A DNA stretch of 64,000 bases from Pseudomonas parakoreensis. GTDB lineage: Bacteria > Pseudomonadota > Gammaproteobacteria > Pseudomonadales > Pseudomonadaceae. Of this stretch, positions 9,024-17,236 are shown piece after piece (position 1 is the stretch's first letter; the number at the start of each line of letters is the position of its first letter). Below the pieces are notes generated by a model. It did no database searches. It was not told the DNA's origin and saw only the letters and a program-made list of their open reading frames with translations. The stretch covers positions 186,001-250,000 of the forward strand of contig NZ_BQHY01000006.1 of the NCBI RefSeq assembly GCF_021602155.1. The letters are read 5' to 3'. A program made the position numbers and the translations under genes.

Positions 9024-9494
9024 GTGTTGGTGACATACGCACAGGCTGAGGTTCCTTTGGGGCTCATGGCCAATAAGCCAGAGATACGCCATTGGCGCTA
9101 TGCAGAGCTCTCATTCAATAGTATTTGGCTTTACGTTTCGATCGGCTATGTACGCTCGGGACACCAGCGCCAATGCACGCTGCTTATGCCTGAGCTACGC
9201 GAGTTCGAGCAGTTGCTCAATGATCGTGGTGACGCACAATGGATCGAAGATGTCATGGTCGTCAGTCCTGGAGACGTAAATGGAAGCGGGGCGTGGATGA
9301 TGGAGCGACTCGCTACGCTAGTAGAAAAGATCAACCAAAAGAATGGGGAATTCGTTTACATCTATGTGCTGGAGAATGGTAAGCGGTATACGGAGGCCGA
9401 AATGATCCAAAGTGCCAAACTCAAAGATGAGCGAATCATTTACCAATCGAGTCATCACCTTACCGGCGCTAAGCCTATTTTTTCACCGGAGTAG
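9024..9494 (+). CDS. Hypothetical protein divergent from the XRE regulator
   Basis: A protein of up to 156 aa, not recognised. The GTG at 9024 is preceded by AAGGAA at proper spacing; an ATG at 9066 (residue 15) is the alternative start. The sequence looks like a compact soluble alpha/beta protein: RHWRYAELSFNSIWLYVSIGYV near the start, then acidic and polar segments, ending HHLTGAKPIFSPE. There is no signal peptide, membrane helix or obvious catalytic motif. Its placement opposite a small XRE regulator with a shared operator is typical of small regulated modules in islands, including toxin-antitoxin pairs, but nothing in the protein itself shows toxin activity. Confidence 0.55.
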   Translation: MLVTYAQAEVPLGLMANKPEIRHWRYAELSFNSIWLYVSIGYVRSGHQRQCTLLMPELREFEQLLNDRGDAQWIEDVMVVSPGDVNGSGAWMMERLATLVEKINQKNGEFVYIYVLENGKRYTEAEMIQSAKLKDERIIYQSSHHLTGAKPIFSPE

Positions 9495-9595
9495 ACTCCG
9501 GTACGAAGCGCAGTCATTGCAAAGCAAACGTTACGCGCCGAAGGTAGCAAAGCCACAGCTCATAGGTTAAGGGCCCAGCTCTGTTTGGAGGTGAA

Positions 9596-9823
9596 ATGAC
9601 AATGCCGCACGAGCGTACCCGCTCAGTGATCCAAACCCGCGACTTTCTGATCGAGCTATCCCGCGACACATCACTACCTGAGCGCATTCGCCGTGATGCT
9701 AAATTTCTTTTACGCCACTACCCCACCAAAGAGGACATGCTCACGGCGAGCCGCATAGAGGAACGCACCAATTCATTATCTGGGCTTATGGGGCCCGTCT
9801 TTAGCTCAACGATTGTTGATTAA
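9596..9823 (+). CDS. BPSL0761-family small protein
   Basis: A 75-residue protein starting MTMPHERTRSVIQTRDFL and continuing LSRDTSLPERIRRDAKFLLRHYP, the conserved body of the BPSL0761 family, small proteins of unknown function common in Pseudomonas and Burkholderia accessory regions. A strong ribosome-binding site (GGAGGTGAA) precedes the ATG. It is probably helical and has no cysteines. It lies alone between the XRE-linked gene and the MBL-fold gene, with 101 bp before and 231 bp after; the 231-bp gap shows no further gene. Function unknown. Confidence 0.7.
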   Translation: MTMPHERTRSVIQTRDFLIELSRDTSLPERIRRDAKFLLRHYPTKEDMLTASRIEERTNSLSGLMGPVFSSTIVD

Positions 9824-10054
9824 CCCCGAGCACCCTGCCATGCACCCGACTGGATCATCCCGGCACATATCTTTAACCATGATCCACAGAGATCTGCTCG
9901 CTCGACACTGTCAAGGGCGCATGCAAAAAGTGGCCAATACGAATCCGTCAGGATTGGTTGGAGGTTAGGCCGATTTCAGAAGCTTATGTCAAAGTCACGA
10001 CACGGCTGTGCTGTTCGGCTTATCATTAACAAGCCGCGACCCTAGATTCTGTGA

Positions 10055-11263
10055 ATGGTGTGGAATATGTTGTTTTACGTCCAGCAGGTAAATAAGGAAA
10101 AAGGTTCTAAACTCCATCAAGTTGTGCTTGATTTCACAACCTATTCAGACCACCGAAGATTTGCTCAATTCCTCGACGGCCGAGCAACGTCAGATGGCTC
10201 GGTGCAAGGCAGTACTCCCTCAATGATCCGTTTTTCCTACGAACCTGACGGATACAGCAGTTTTCGAGAGGGATCATGGTATGAAATCGATATGAAAGCT
10301 TTTGATGGTGCTGAGTATGTGCCAGTCGAGATAGATGCTGCCGGCGGTTCATTCTTAGGTGCGGAATTGAAAAGCGTTCCTTGGAAAGCAGTCTCACGCT
10401 CCAAGAAACTTGCCTCCCCTCAAATCGCTACCGTTTCCACTGCTCCTATACAGTTCTTTGTCGATCCGAACCCAACAGGTTCAATCACTCTTACAGTTGT
10501 GGACTGCGGGCATGCGAATTGGAATGAAATCGAAACTCCAAGTGACAGAATCATTTACGATGTTGGAGCTAGTCGCTATTTCACCAAGGCTATGGTCAGA
10601 GATGTAATTGTCAGCCGCAAAATCGGTACTGAAAAGCGGCCTATATGTCTGTTCATTAGTCACTGGGACGTTGATCACTACTTAGCGCTGCTTGAGTTCA
10701 ACCCCGTCGAACTTTCCAAGTTGCGCAATGTAGTGGTTCCAAGTCAGATCCCCAATACAGCCACTTTTGCGCGTGTTTGCCAACTATTAGCTGACAACAA
10801 CGTGCCTTTAACAGCAATCCCGCCCGCTGCAAGACCTGCTAACTCTTCCCGTGTGATTGCCCTAGTACAACACTGGCGCCAAGGCGCCTTTACACTATTT
10901 CGTGCCACATCTGGACGTGCTCGTAACCAGACAGGTATTGTGCTCGGAGTTCAAGGATCTAATCAGGTGGCATTGCTGACAGGGGATCACCATTACGACA
11001 AAGTACTGACAGCGTCGGCAAATGTAGCAAGCTATGGCAGAGCCTCTTGTGTTCTTGTAACACCTCATCATGGGGGAGCTGCAGGCAACGTTTCAACCAA
11101 GGACTGGCATAACGTCTTTTCATCGCTGACTACTCCAATATCATGTGGCGCCAATAGCTACGGCCACCCGCTAGATGAGGTGGAATCCACGCTGAACTCT
11201 ATGCAGGCTGGAGTCCCGCCTTGGCGAACTGACCAGCAAGGCACATGGACCACGACATTGTGA
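10055..11263 (+). CDS. Metallo-beta-lactamase-fold protein with large unassigned N-terminal region
   Basis: A 402-residue protein. The signature H203-x-D205-x-D207-H208 (ISHWDVDH, residues 201-208) is the metal-binding loop of the metallo-beta-lactamase superfamily. Further metal-ligand-like stretches follow: LLTGDHH at 307-313, VTPHHGG at 335-341 and SCGANSYGHP at 363-372. The order resembles the MBL domain of ComEC/Rec2-like proteins. Residues 1-140 match nothing I recognise; the domain proper starts near 143 (ITLTVVDCGHANW, a beta-strand with a possible substrate loop). There is no signal peptide, so it is cytoplasmic. It is transcribed alone, toward the convergent gin operon. Stand-alone MBL proteins in islands can be nucleases or hydrolases; the substrate here is unknown. 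It could be an independent defence or island-maintenance gene. Confidence 0.75.
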   Translation: MVWNMLFYVQQVNKEKGSKLHQVVLDFTTYSDHRRFAQFLDGRATSDGSVQGSTPSMIRFSYEPDGYSSFREGSWYEIDMKAFDGAEYVPVEIDAAGGSFLGAELKSVPWKAVSRSKKLASPQIATVSTAPIQFFVDPNPTGSITLTVVDCGHANWNEIETPSDRIIYDVGASRYFTKAMVRDVIVSRKIGTEKRPICLFISHWDVDHYLALLEFNPVELSKLRNVVVPSQIPNTATFARVCQLLADNNVPLTAIPPAARPANSSRVIALVQHWRQGAFTLFRATSGRARNQTGIVLGVQGSNQVALLTGDHHYDKVLTASANVASYGRASCVLVTPHHGGAAGNVSTKDWHNVFSSLTTPISCGANSYGHPLDEVESTLNSMQAGVPPWRTDQQGTWTTTL

Positions 11264-11342
11264 TTCCCAGCCTGGTGTATCAACGTCACTAATGGCCGAG
11301 ATTGCACCTCGCTAGGGCAGAGCTCGGCCACGCCAATTTACG

Positions 11343-11774
11343 CTAGATTTCTCCGTTCCCATATTTCATGTGATCTCGAATGCTGACTACCCCACCATTC
11401 TTAGCTGACAGTTCTAATACCCTGATACGTTCCCAAAGCTGTAAATTCTGAGTGAGCACAAGGTCTCGTTGCGCTTCCGCCAATGCGAGCTTTCGTTCCA
11501 AATCCTTGGCTCTTTTTATATCGTGCTGCGACTTATTCCCGCTTGCTTCTCCATGTCTCTTGTTTTCATCATTACGGCATGACTCAATCTTCGCCAAAAT
11601 AGGCAGATGTAATCTGCGGGATTTTTTCAGATACCCCCTATCGAAACCGGCTTCTAAACTAACAATGCTTGCGGTAATTTTTTTGAGGCTGAGTCCGACA
11701 TGCTTCGATACTACCGGCTCCCCCTTAATAAGTCGCGCCAATGCCTCTTCGCAGGCTCGTAGACCGTCATTCAT
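11343..11774 (-). CDS. ginD: GinD-like small accessory protein of the island recombination operon
   Basis: A 143-residue basic protein and the last gene of the gin operon. The N-terminal half (RLIKGEPVVSKHVGLSLKK) looks like a small helical DNA-binding unit. Residues about 80-125 (KDLERKLALAEAQRDLVLTQ, then LWERIRVLEL) form a likely coiled coil. TnpC of Tn554 has a comparable size and layout. In GInts the small fourth protein is reported to be needed for integration and excision along with the three recombinases. The start ATG overlaps the ginC stop (ATGAATGA), which indicates translational coupling. Confidence 0.75.
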   Translation of the reverse strand: MNDGLRACEEALARLIKGEPVVSKHVGLSLKKITASIVSLEAGFDRGYLKKSRRLHLPILAKIESCRNDENKRHGEASGNKSQHDIKRAKDLERKLALAEAQRDLVLTQNLQLWERIRVLELSAKNGGVVSIRDHMKYGNGEI

Positions 11775-13818
11775 CGGATAGCCCTCGGCAAATCAGCCGT
11801 TTCTGGAAACTCTTCAATCGCTTGATCTCACCCTCTGTTATTTGGTGCTCTGCCGTGCCCGCGAAATACTTTCTAAGCTCACTTTCTGCTTCGTAGATAG
11901 CTTCAGAAATTTTATCTTTTTTTATAATGGCACCTTCACACGAGAGACACTCGGTATAATCCCCGAGCAGGAATGAGTCACAACGACCAAATTTGGTACA
12001 GCCGCCCAAAAGCGTAGAGCGATAACTCATTTCACCATTTTTTACACGAGCCGCAGTTTCAGCACGAAAATATTCGATACTAATTTCACCAGACTCAATA
12101 CGTAGCTTCTGCTTCTCCAAGTAAGAGCCGGTACCACCGAACAATGGATTTTCCTTGAACAATACATCCGAGACAAGTTGATTGGCGATCGCCATAGGCA
12201 TCCCCATCTGAAATTCGAGCGCTACATGACTGGCAGGCAACAGATATTCTTTCTTACTTGAATCGTAATACCCAAAAATGGTTTTGAGGTTCTCAAACCC
12301 ATTACTATAATAACGCGACATCTCTATTGTCATATGTTTATACTGCGACTTTAAAGTTGGCAAAGATACAAACCCGCTATTGCTAGCATAAAATGCCAGT
12401 GAGCGACGAAACTGGTGGCTAGTTAACGGCCACGGTCGCCCCACCGAAAATTTAGATTCGTTATAAAAGTCTCGCCGAGTGTCAGTTTGGGAAAGCTCCT
12501 GTAAATCGGACGACTGGATCACGTGCATTTGGATTGATTCCAATTTCACCTTATTACCACTTACTCTTCCGACGCCAACCTCAGTCTTTCTGTAACTCAG
12601 TATTGCCGGATTGAGAAACAGAGGACAGTTTTCTTTTTCTAAGCCGTAATGTTTAGCGAGCCCACGACATATTGACTGAGCAACTTCTATAGCTCTTATC
12701 ACCTCGTTTGGAGCGAGCCAGGACACCGACTTTCTATAACCTGAGAACTTTGAAGTAGTGGACAAAATATTTACTGATCTAGCTTCGTCCCGGGTAAAGC
12801 CACGATCATCGATTAAATCAACTCCAAAAACCTCATTAATCAAGCAGTCATAGGACATACGCATTACCTCGTCCTCGCGCATTCCCGTGTACAGTTGTAG
12901 CACGTGTTTAACCATACTTTGGATGCGTAGAAGAGCCCCACTCAGCAGCTTTTTATGCGCGCAGGCGAAGTCTCCAACGAAAACGTTACGTAAACCATGT
13001 ATTTCAATCGCGTCAACCATGCTGGGCCGATAGCAGGCCTTCCCTCCCACACCCAGAGATTTTTGCCTGACATAGTGAATGCCATAAAATTCATCGCGAA
13101 ACTCGGCTATGAATGCCTCAAAAACACCTACCCCTTGATAAACTTGATTTAGCAAATCGGACAGCGTGTTGATTAATTCAAGATAAATCCTAGTAGGTAT
13201 AACTGGATGTTGCTTGTAAGCGACATTTGAAACTCGTAGATCAGCAGCACTAAGCACTCTATAGCCTAAGCGCTTCTCGCCTATATGAATTAAATTAAGA
13301 AGCAGTTGCGAAACTCTCGCCTGCGCGCTTTGGTGACCATTCAGCGACGCTATAAATGCGGCCATATAAATTGGCGTTGTCAAAATCTGTCTCAATGAGA
13401 GCACACCAACAGCTGGCTTCTGTTTTTGCAGGTAACAAAATCGCAAGATTGAAACAAGCGTGCGCCAATAACGAACAACCGTTGCCGGACCTAATTTTCC
13501 AAGACGCCCAGACCCAGAATAATAAATCAAGCAATACAAACTATATTTAATCTCACTGATCAAACTGCGTTGTTCAGGCCCGTCCGACTCAAACACCTTG
13601 CAGAAACTAATTTTATTAATTTTTTTTACACCTAGCCTGTATGGATTGAAGTCCCATACATCCCAATCATAAACAGCCGTTGGGTTTCCATGTTGATCTC
13701 GACACAGTACAAGATCGCCTCTCGGCTCACAATCAATCTCTGCAGATGAATAATTACTGTCAAATGAAAAAGATCCATTTCCGATATGTTCAAGGCATTT
13801 AATTTCCTCACTAATCAA
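11767..13818 (-). CDS. ginC: Tyrosine recombinase GinC of a GInt-type island
   Basis: Protein of 683 aa. The catalytic set of tyrosine recombinases is complete: R314 (YTGMREDEVMRM), H468 and R471 (TSHQFRRSLAFY), H495 (YKHMTIEMSRYY) and Y503 or Y504 as nucleophile. The roughly 300 residues before R314 are an N-terminal DNA-binding part longer than in phage integrases. After the catalytic domain come about 170 residues with C607, C613, C624 and C627, a possible zinc finger (GGCTKFGRC and ECLSCEG). The start appears to be a TTG that overlaps the ginB stop (TTGA). The DNA is AT-rich compared with the rest of the window. Confidence 0.85.
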   Translation of the reverse strand: MISEEIKCLEHIGNGSFSFDSNYSSAEIDCEPRGDLVLCRDQHGNPTAVYDWDVWDFNPYRLGVKKINKISFCKVFESDGPEQRSLISEIKYSLYCLIYYSGSGRLGKLGPATVVRYWRTLVSILRFCYLQKQKPAVGVLSLRQILTTPIYMAAFIASLNGHQSAQARVSQLLLNLIHIGEKRLGYRVLSAADLRVSNVAYKQHPVIPTRIYLELINTLSDLLNQVYQGVGVFEAFIAEFRDEFYGIHYVRQKSLGVGGKACYRPSMVDAIEIHGLRNVFVGDFACAHKKLLSGALLRIQSMVKHVLQLYTGMREDEVMRMSYDCLINEVFGVDLIDDRGFTRDEARSVNILSTTSKFSGYRKSVSWLAPNEVIRAIEVAQSICRGLAKHYGLEKENCPLFLNPAILSYRKTEVGVGRVSGNKVKLESIQMHVIQSSDLQELSQTDTRRDFYNESKFSVGRPWPLTSHQFRRSLAFYASNSGFVSLPTLKSQYKHMTIEMSRYYSNGFENLKTIFGYYDSSKKEYLLPASHVALEFQMGMPMAIANQLVSDVLFKENPLFGGTGSYLEKQKLRIESGEISIEYFRAETAARVKNGEMSYRSTLLGGCTKFGRCDSFLLGDYTECLSCEGAIIKKDKISEAIYEAESELRKYFAGTAEHQITEGEIKRLKSFQKRLICRGLSDE

Positions 13819-15746
13819 AAGACTACTCCTAGCTTTTCATACCGCTGCAACCGACTTTCCCAAAACGGAGTGAGTTCCCCCAGTTCAAACACATTGACTC
13901 TTACGCTCTCCACCATATCCGACAATTCTATAGAGCGCCCACCAATAGAATCCACGATGAATTTAATTCTCATAAATAGATCCATGTACAATGAGTCTGC
14001 ATGACTGTGGTCGCTCGCCGAGTGACGTACAGCTTCAACTACATACTGTAGACTCAGTAGCTTGTGCACATCTTCCTCATCTGAGTGACATAAGTAGTTT
14101 ACGCAGTATAGGCACCCATACTGCTGCCGACAGTTTGGAGCGATCACAACAGCTCCGAGGCTGGAGTCAGCTTCTGGAAGATCAAATAATTTGCAATGCC
14201 CCGCAGCGGTAGCAACATTATCTTGAGAGGAAGACTCGCTACGGTCTCGGACCATCTGCGCCGCCTTACGTACGGCGCCCCAGTACTTATCTAGTTCGCC
14301 TTCCTGTTGCTCAATGGTGGCTTCGCCGTAAACCTTAACATTTATAGCTTCAGTGTGATTGAGAGAGTTCGCAACGATCTCTGGTGAAAAGCCAGCCGAG
14401 TGATGGACATTACTTTTATACTTACGAATCTTTCTAGAAGTAATATTCGGACAACTTGGATCAAGGTACGTGCCAGACACAGAGTCATAAAACGACTTTA
14501 AGGCGTTTGTCGCGCTCATCCTGGGAAAAATACGCATGGAGGTAAGCGCACTTACCTGCGGAAATGTGAAAAATAACTTTTCACACTCCCGACCATCAAG
14601 TATCCATTCCCGTAAAGCCAAATACTCACGAAGCAGAGGCAATCCTTCCTTCCGACCAATCACGTAACGGGTTTTTCTCCCATTGGCGCGAAATTTAATA
14701 GCAGTAAACTGCTTATTTACAACAGATTTTTCTACCTCAATAGCTTCTTCGTAGTCAAACTGTTCCAACTCAGCAGGTGATGCACCTGTTATAAGAAGGA
14801 GAAGCGCAGTATATGCTTTCATAGATAGCGCCGCCATGAGCATACGATCGTGGCACCGGCTATCTACGTTAGCATCTATCAGATTTGCATTTACACTTTT
14901 TAAGGTTGCGCGAGCGGCATCTAATCGAGGTCTTATAGCTTGTTTTATAGGGTGCGCCAAATACTCTTCAATCGTGGCTATTCGTCGCTTTTCTGCGTTG
15001 TAGCAAGGAGCACCGTTGCTAAATGGGCCGATTACCCCTTGATGAGAAGGAAATCTAACAACTTCATAGTCCCTAATCCTCACTACGCATGGATAACTTT
15101 CCCTATCGAGGAGAAATCTGCGAAAATTACGCGCTATAGCTAGACAAACGTCTTTGAAAAGTTCGACATCTGAGGACCGTGGCGGTCTTAGTGGTTCTCT
15201 AAGAGTAGGAATTGCTGGAGCGTTACTGAGTATATATTCACACTCTTCCGGACACTGCATTTTGACTATAGCCTGAAACACTCGCTGCACGCCATTAGCG
15301 TATTGCGGCGTGATTTTTCCATGCATCACCGAGTCATTGAGGTGGTTTGTATAAGATACATATGCAGCAGATGCTTGACGCCCATCGAGAAAGATTTCAA
15401 TGTAACCATTGCTATTCAGCCAAACTAAAATACTTTCAGCATGGTACAAAAAATAGCGAATTGACGTATCCCTTAGTCCAATAAGTGAATCCAACAAGTT
15501 TACAACAAGCCCACGCCGACTTACTTCAAGAGATGATACATCCACAGCATTTCCCCGACCGCCTTTCAGATCAGCTTTGCTACTCCTCCTCAAATAGGCA
15601 AAGCTACCAATATCGATGGGAGCCTTTCTTACCTTAGAATCCTTCAGACGTAAACACAGGAGTTCAGGATGTAGAAAATCCTGCCCCAATTCGTCCACCG
15701 TTACAATAGTTGTATTACGGTAACTCAATAATTCATCAGTACTCAT
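13815..15746 (-). CDS. ginB: Tyrosine-recombinase-like protein GinB with altered active site
   Basis: Protein of 643 aa from the ATG at 15746, which overlaps the last bases of ginA; in-frame starts further upstream (up to 15818) would overlap ginA more. It has the recombinase layout, but the first catalytic arginine is missing: the box reads LITGASPAELEQF (319-330) where TGxRxxEL is expected. The second box is SRKIRKY with R438 in place of the usual His/Lys and R441 kept. H464 and Y473 (LNHTEAINVKVYG) are present. The C-terminal region holds C518, C539, C545, C548 and C553 (CRQQYGCLYC), a possible zinc site. In GInts all three recombinases are needed, so GinB may be a structural subunit or use a different arginine. 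Confidence 0.85.
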   Translation of the reverse strand: MSTDELLSYRNTTIVTVDELGQDFLHPELLCLRLKDSKVRKAPIDIGSFAYLRRSSKADLKGGRGNAVDVSSLEVSRRGLVVNLLDSLIGLRDTSIRYFLYHAESILVWLNSNGYIEIFLDGRQASAAYVSYTNHLNDSVMHGKITPQYANGVQRVFQAIVKMQCPEECEYILSNAPAIPTLREPLRPPRSSDVELFKDVCLAIARNFRRFLLDRESYPCVVRIRDYEVVRFPSHQGVIGPFSNGAPCYNAEKRRIATIEEYLAHPIKQAIRPRLDAARATLKSVNANLIDANVDSRCHDRMLMAALSMKAYTALLLLITGASPAELEQFDYEEAIEVEKSVVNKQFTAIKFRANGRKTRYVIGRKEGLPLLREYLALREWILDGRECEKLFFTFPQVSALTSMRIFPRMSATNALKSFYDSVSGTYLDPSCPNITSRKIRKYKSNVHHSAGFSPEIVANSLNHTEAINVKVYGEATIEQQEGELDKYWGAVRKAAQMVRDRSESSSQDNVATAAGHCKLFDLPEADSSLGAVVIAPNCRQQYGCLYCVNYLCHSDEEDVHKLLSLQYVVEAVRHSASDHSHADSLYMDLFMRIKFIVDSIGGRSIELSDMVESVRVNVFELGELTPFWESRLQRYEKLGVVF

Positions 15747-17214
15747 TTCGCCCATCCAGCTTGAGCTCATCGTACTGACCCCAGAATAAAACACCCTCGT
15801 AATGTTCTTGAGCGACAAAAATATCGGGAAGCATTTTAAAGAGTTGGAGGTAGTGCTCTGTCATTTCTCTGGATGCGTGATGCATCCGATCTTTGATAAA
15901 TTCTATGACGTCCCCCGGACGCATAACCCCGGCCACAACAAGATCATTCAGCCGCTGGTAAAGTTGAAAAGCGAAGGTGGCGCGCAACCAGTGATAAGAA
16001 AAATCAAAAGGAAACCCTTCAGAAATTTTAGAAAGAAGTTTTCTTTTTATCGTATCAGTAACCTGACCTGTCGCTGGAGACTTAATTGCCTCGTAACGAG
16101 GGTCGTCTTTTGCCATGTAGTAGCAACCACCTTGATCCGAAAGAAACAGATAATAATCTTCCTTATCCATAGAGACTTCAGGAATTACATGAGCAAGATT
16201 TTTCTCAAATTTTAACCGGCGCTCGACCATCAAAGGACTATAAGCAAAAACCCTCAACTCTTCTGCTAGTTGTTTAGGAACATACAAGCGCTGGCTGCGA
16301 CTTTTCTTTGTATCAATACCTGTTTTTGGGCCAGCATGTAGAATATAGCAACCATCGCCTTGCAGATTTTCTGGAACGAAAGACCTTAGGTGCTTTATCC
16401 GAAGGGTCAGTACTGTTTGCTTACGCGCCCCAGTCATCAATGAGGCCAACAAGATTAGGCGCTCTTGGGCCGACCACTCACTAGACTTCAGAGTGGACAT
16501 CAACTTCCCTAATTCAAGATTGGTGAGAGGCCTTAAATCCTCACCAGACTCACGAACAAACCCCATTGGCACAGAATCTTTAGGGGGTTTAATACCCGTC
16601 TGACTTCTTTTCTCAGCCTTTATCATCCTAGAAGCGCCGTATGAGTTTTTAACTAAAAATCTTACATCGCTAACACTATCCACACGCCGCATATCTAAGC
16701 AGTGCCAATTAGCACTTACAAACTTATAGAAGTCATATACCACACCAGTGTACTGATTCACGACCGCCACACTACGCTTGCCGTTACTTAAAAGAAAAGC
16801 AAAGTATCTATACGTCGGTCGCAGTGCAGGGCGGCGGCCTGAGAAATCAAGCCAGTTCAGAGATTCAGTTTCACAGAACACTAAGTAGTCTAGCAACTTA
16901 CTTGCTCGACGTCGTAGTTCATCTGAAGGTCTCATTTTAGAAACATTCAGCTCAGCAAGATGCCTTAAGTATGAATTCGCCTCTACCCAAGGTTCAGCGC
17001 TTGCATGGAATAAGAATGGAAAGTTGAATAAATCACCTCTTCCTTCCCATAAGCCGATCTCTGGAACCTTGCGAATCGCCTTGGATGCGGCTCCCTCAAG
17101 GGCAGCCTCGAAGCACTCTGGCGAAGGTGCCAGCACGTGCAGGGTGGCGAATGCATCTGCCATATGGTCAATAAGCACCATACGGCCTTCATGGCGTGGA
17201 TTAGAATAGGACAT
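15736..17214 (-). CDS. ginA: Tyrosine recombinase GinA of a GInt-type island
   Basis: Protein of 492 aa with a complete catalytic set: R264 (LMTGARKQTVLTL), H408 and R411 (SYHWLRATFAFQ), H446 and Y455 (HHASREMTEHYLQ). The first 230 residues form the arm- and core-binding part. It is the first gene of the operon and lies about 260 bp from the hrpB junction, where the recombinases must act. Its ribosome-binding site GGAG lies in the 3' arm of a short hairpin (17217-17236), so translation may be restrained. The gene is AT-rich and clearly foreign to the neighbouring hrpB. Confidence 0.88.
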   Translation of the reverse strand: MSYSNPRHEGRMVLIDHMADAFATLHVLAPSPECFEAALEGAASKAIRKVPEIGLWEGRGDLFNFPFLFHASAEPWVEANSYLRHLAELNVSKMRPSDELRRRASKLLDYLVFCETESLNWLDFSGRRPALRPTYRYFAFLLSNGKRSVAVVNQYTGVVYDFYKFVSANWHCLDMRRVDSVSDVRFLVKNSYGASRMIKAEKRSQTGIKPPKDSVPMGFVRESGEDLRPLTNLELGKLMSTLKSSEWSAQERLILLASLMTGARKQTVLTLRIKHLRSFVPENLQGDGCYILHAGPKTGIDTKKSRSQRLYVPKQLAEELRVFAYSPLMVERRLKFEKNLAHVIPEVSMDKEDYYLFLSDQGGCYYMAKDDPRYEAIKSPATGQVTDTIKRKLLSKISEGFPFDFSYHWLRATFAFQLYQRLNDLVVAGVMRPGDVIEFIKDRMHHASREMTEHYLQLFKMLPDIFVAQEHYEGVLFWGQYDELKLDGRNEY

Positions 17215-17216
17215 GG

Positions 17217-17236
17217 CTCACTCCAAACGGGGTGAG
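17217..17236 (-). promoter_or_regulatory. Hairpin covering the ginA ribosome-binding site
   Basis: On the minus strand the sequence reads CTCACCCC, GTTT, GGAGTGAG, then CC and the ATG of ginA: an 8-bp stem with one mismatch and a 4-base loop. The GGAG that would bind the ribosome is in the second arm. Confidence 0.4.

Noticed and set aside
11343-17214. Classical phage integrase or ICE integration module next to a tRNA
   Set aside because: No tRNA gene is found at the junction, and there are three different overlapping recombinases with a coiled-coil partner and no phage structural or conjugation genes in view.
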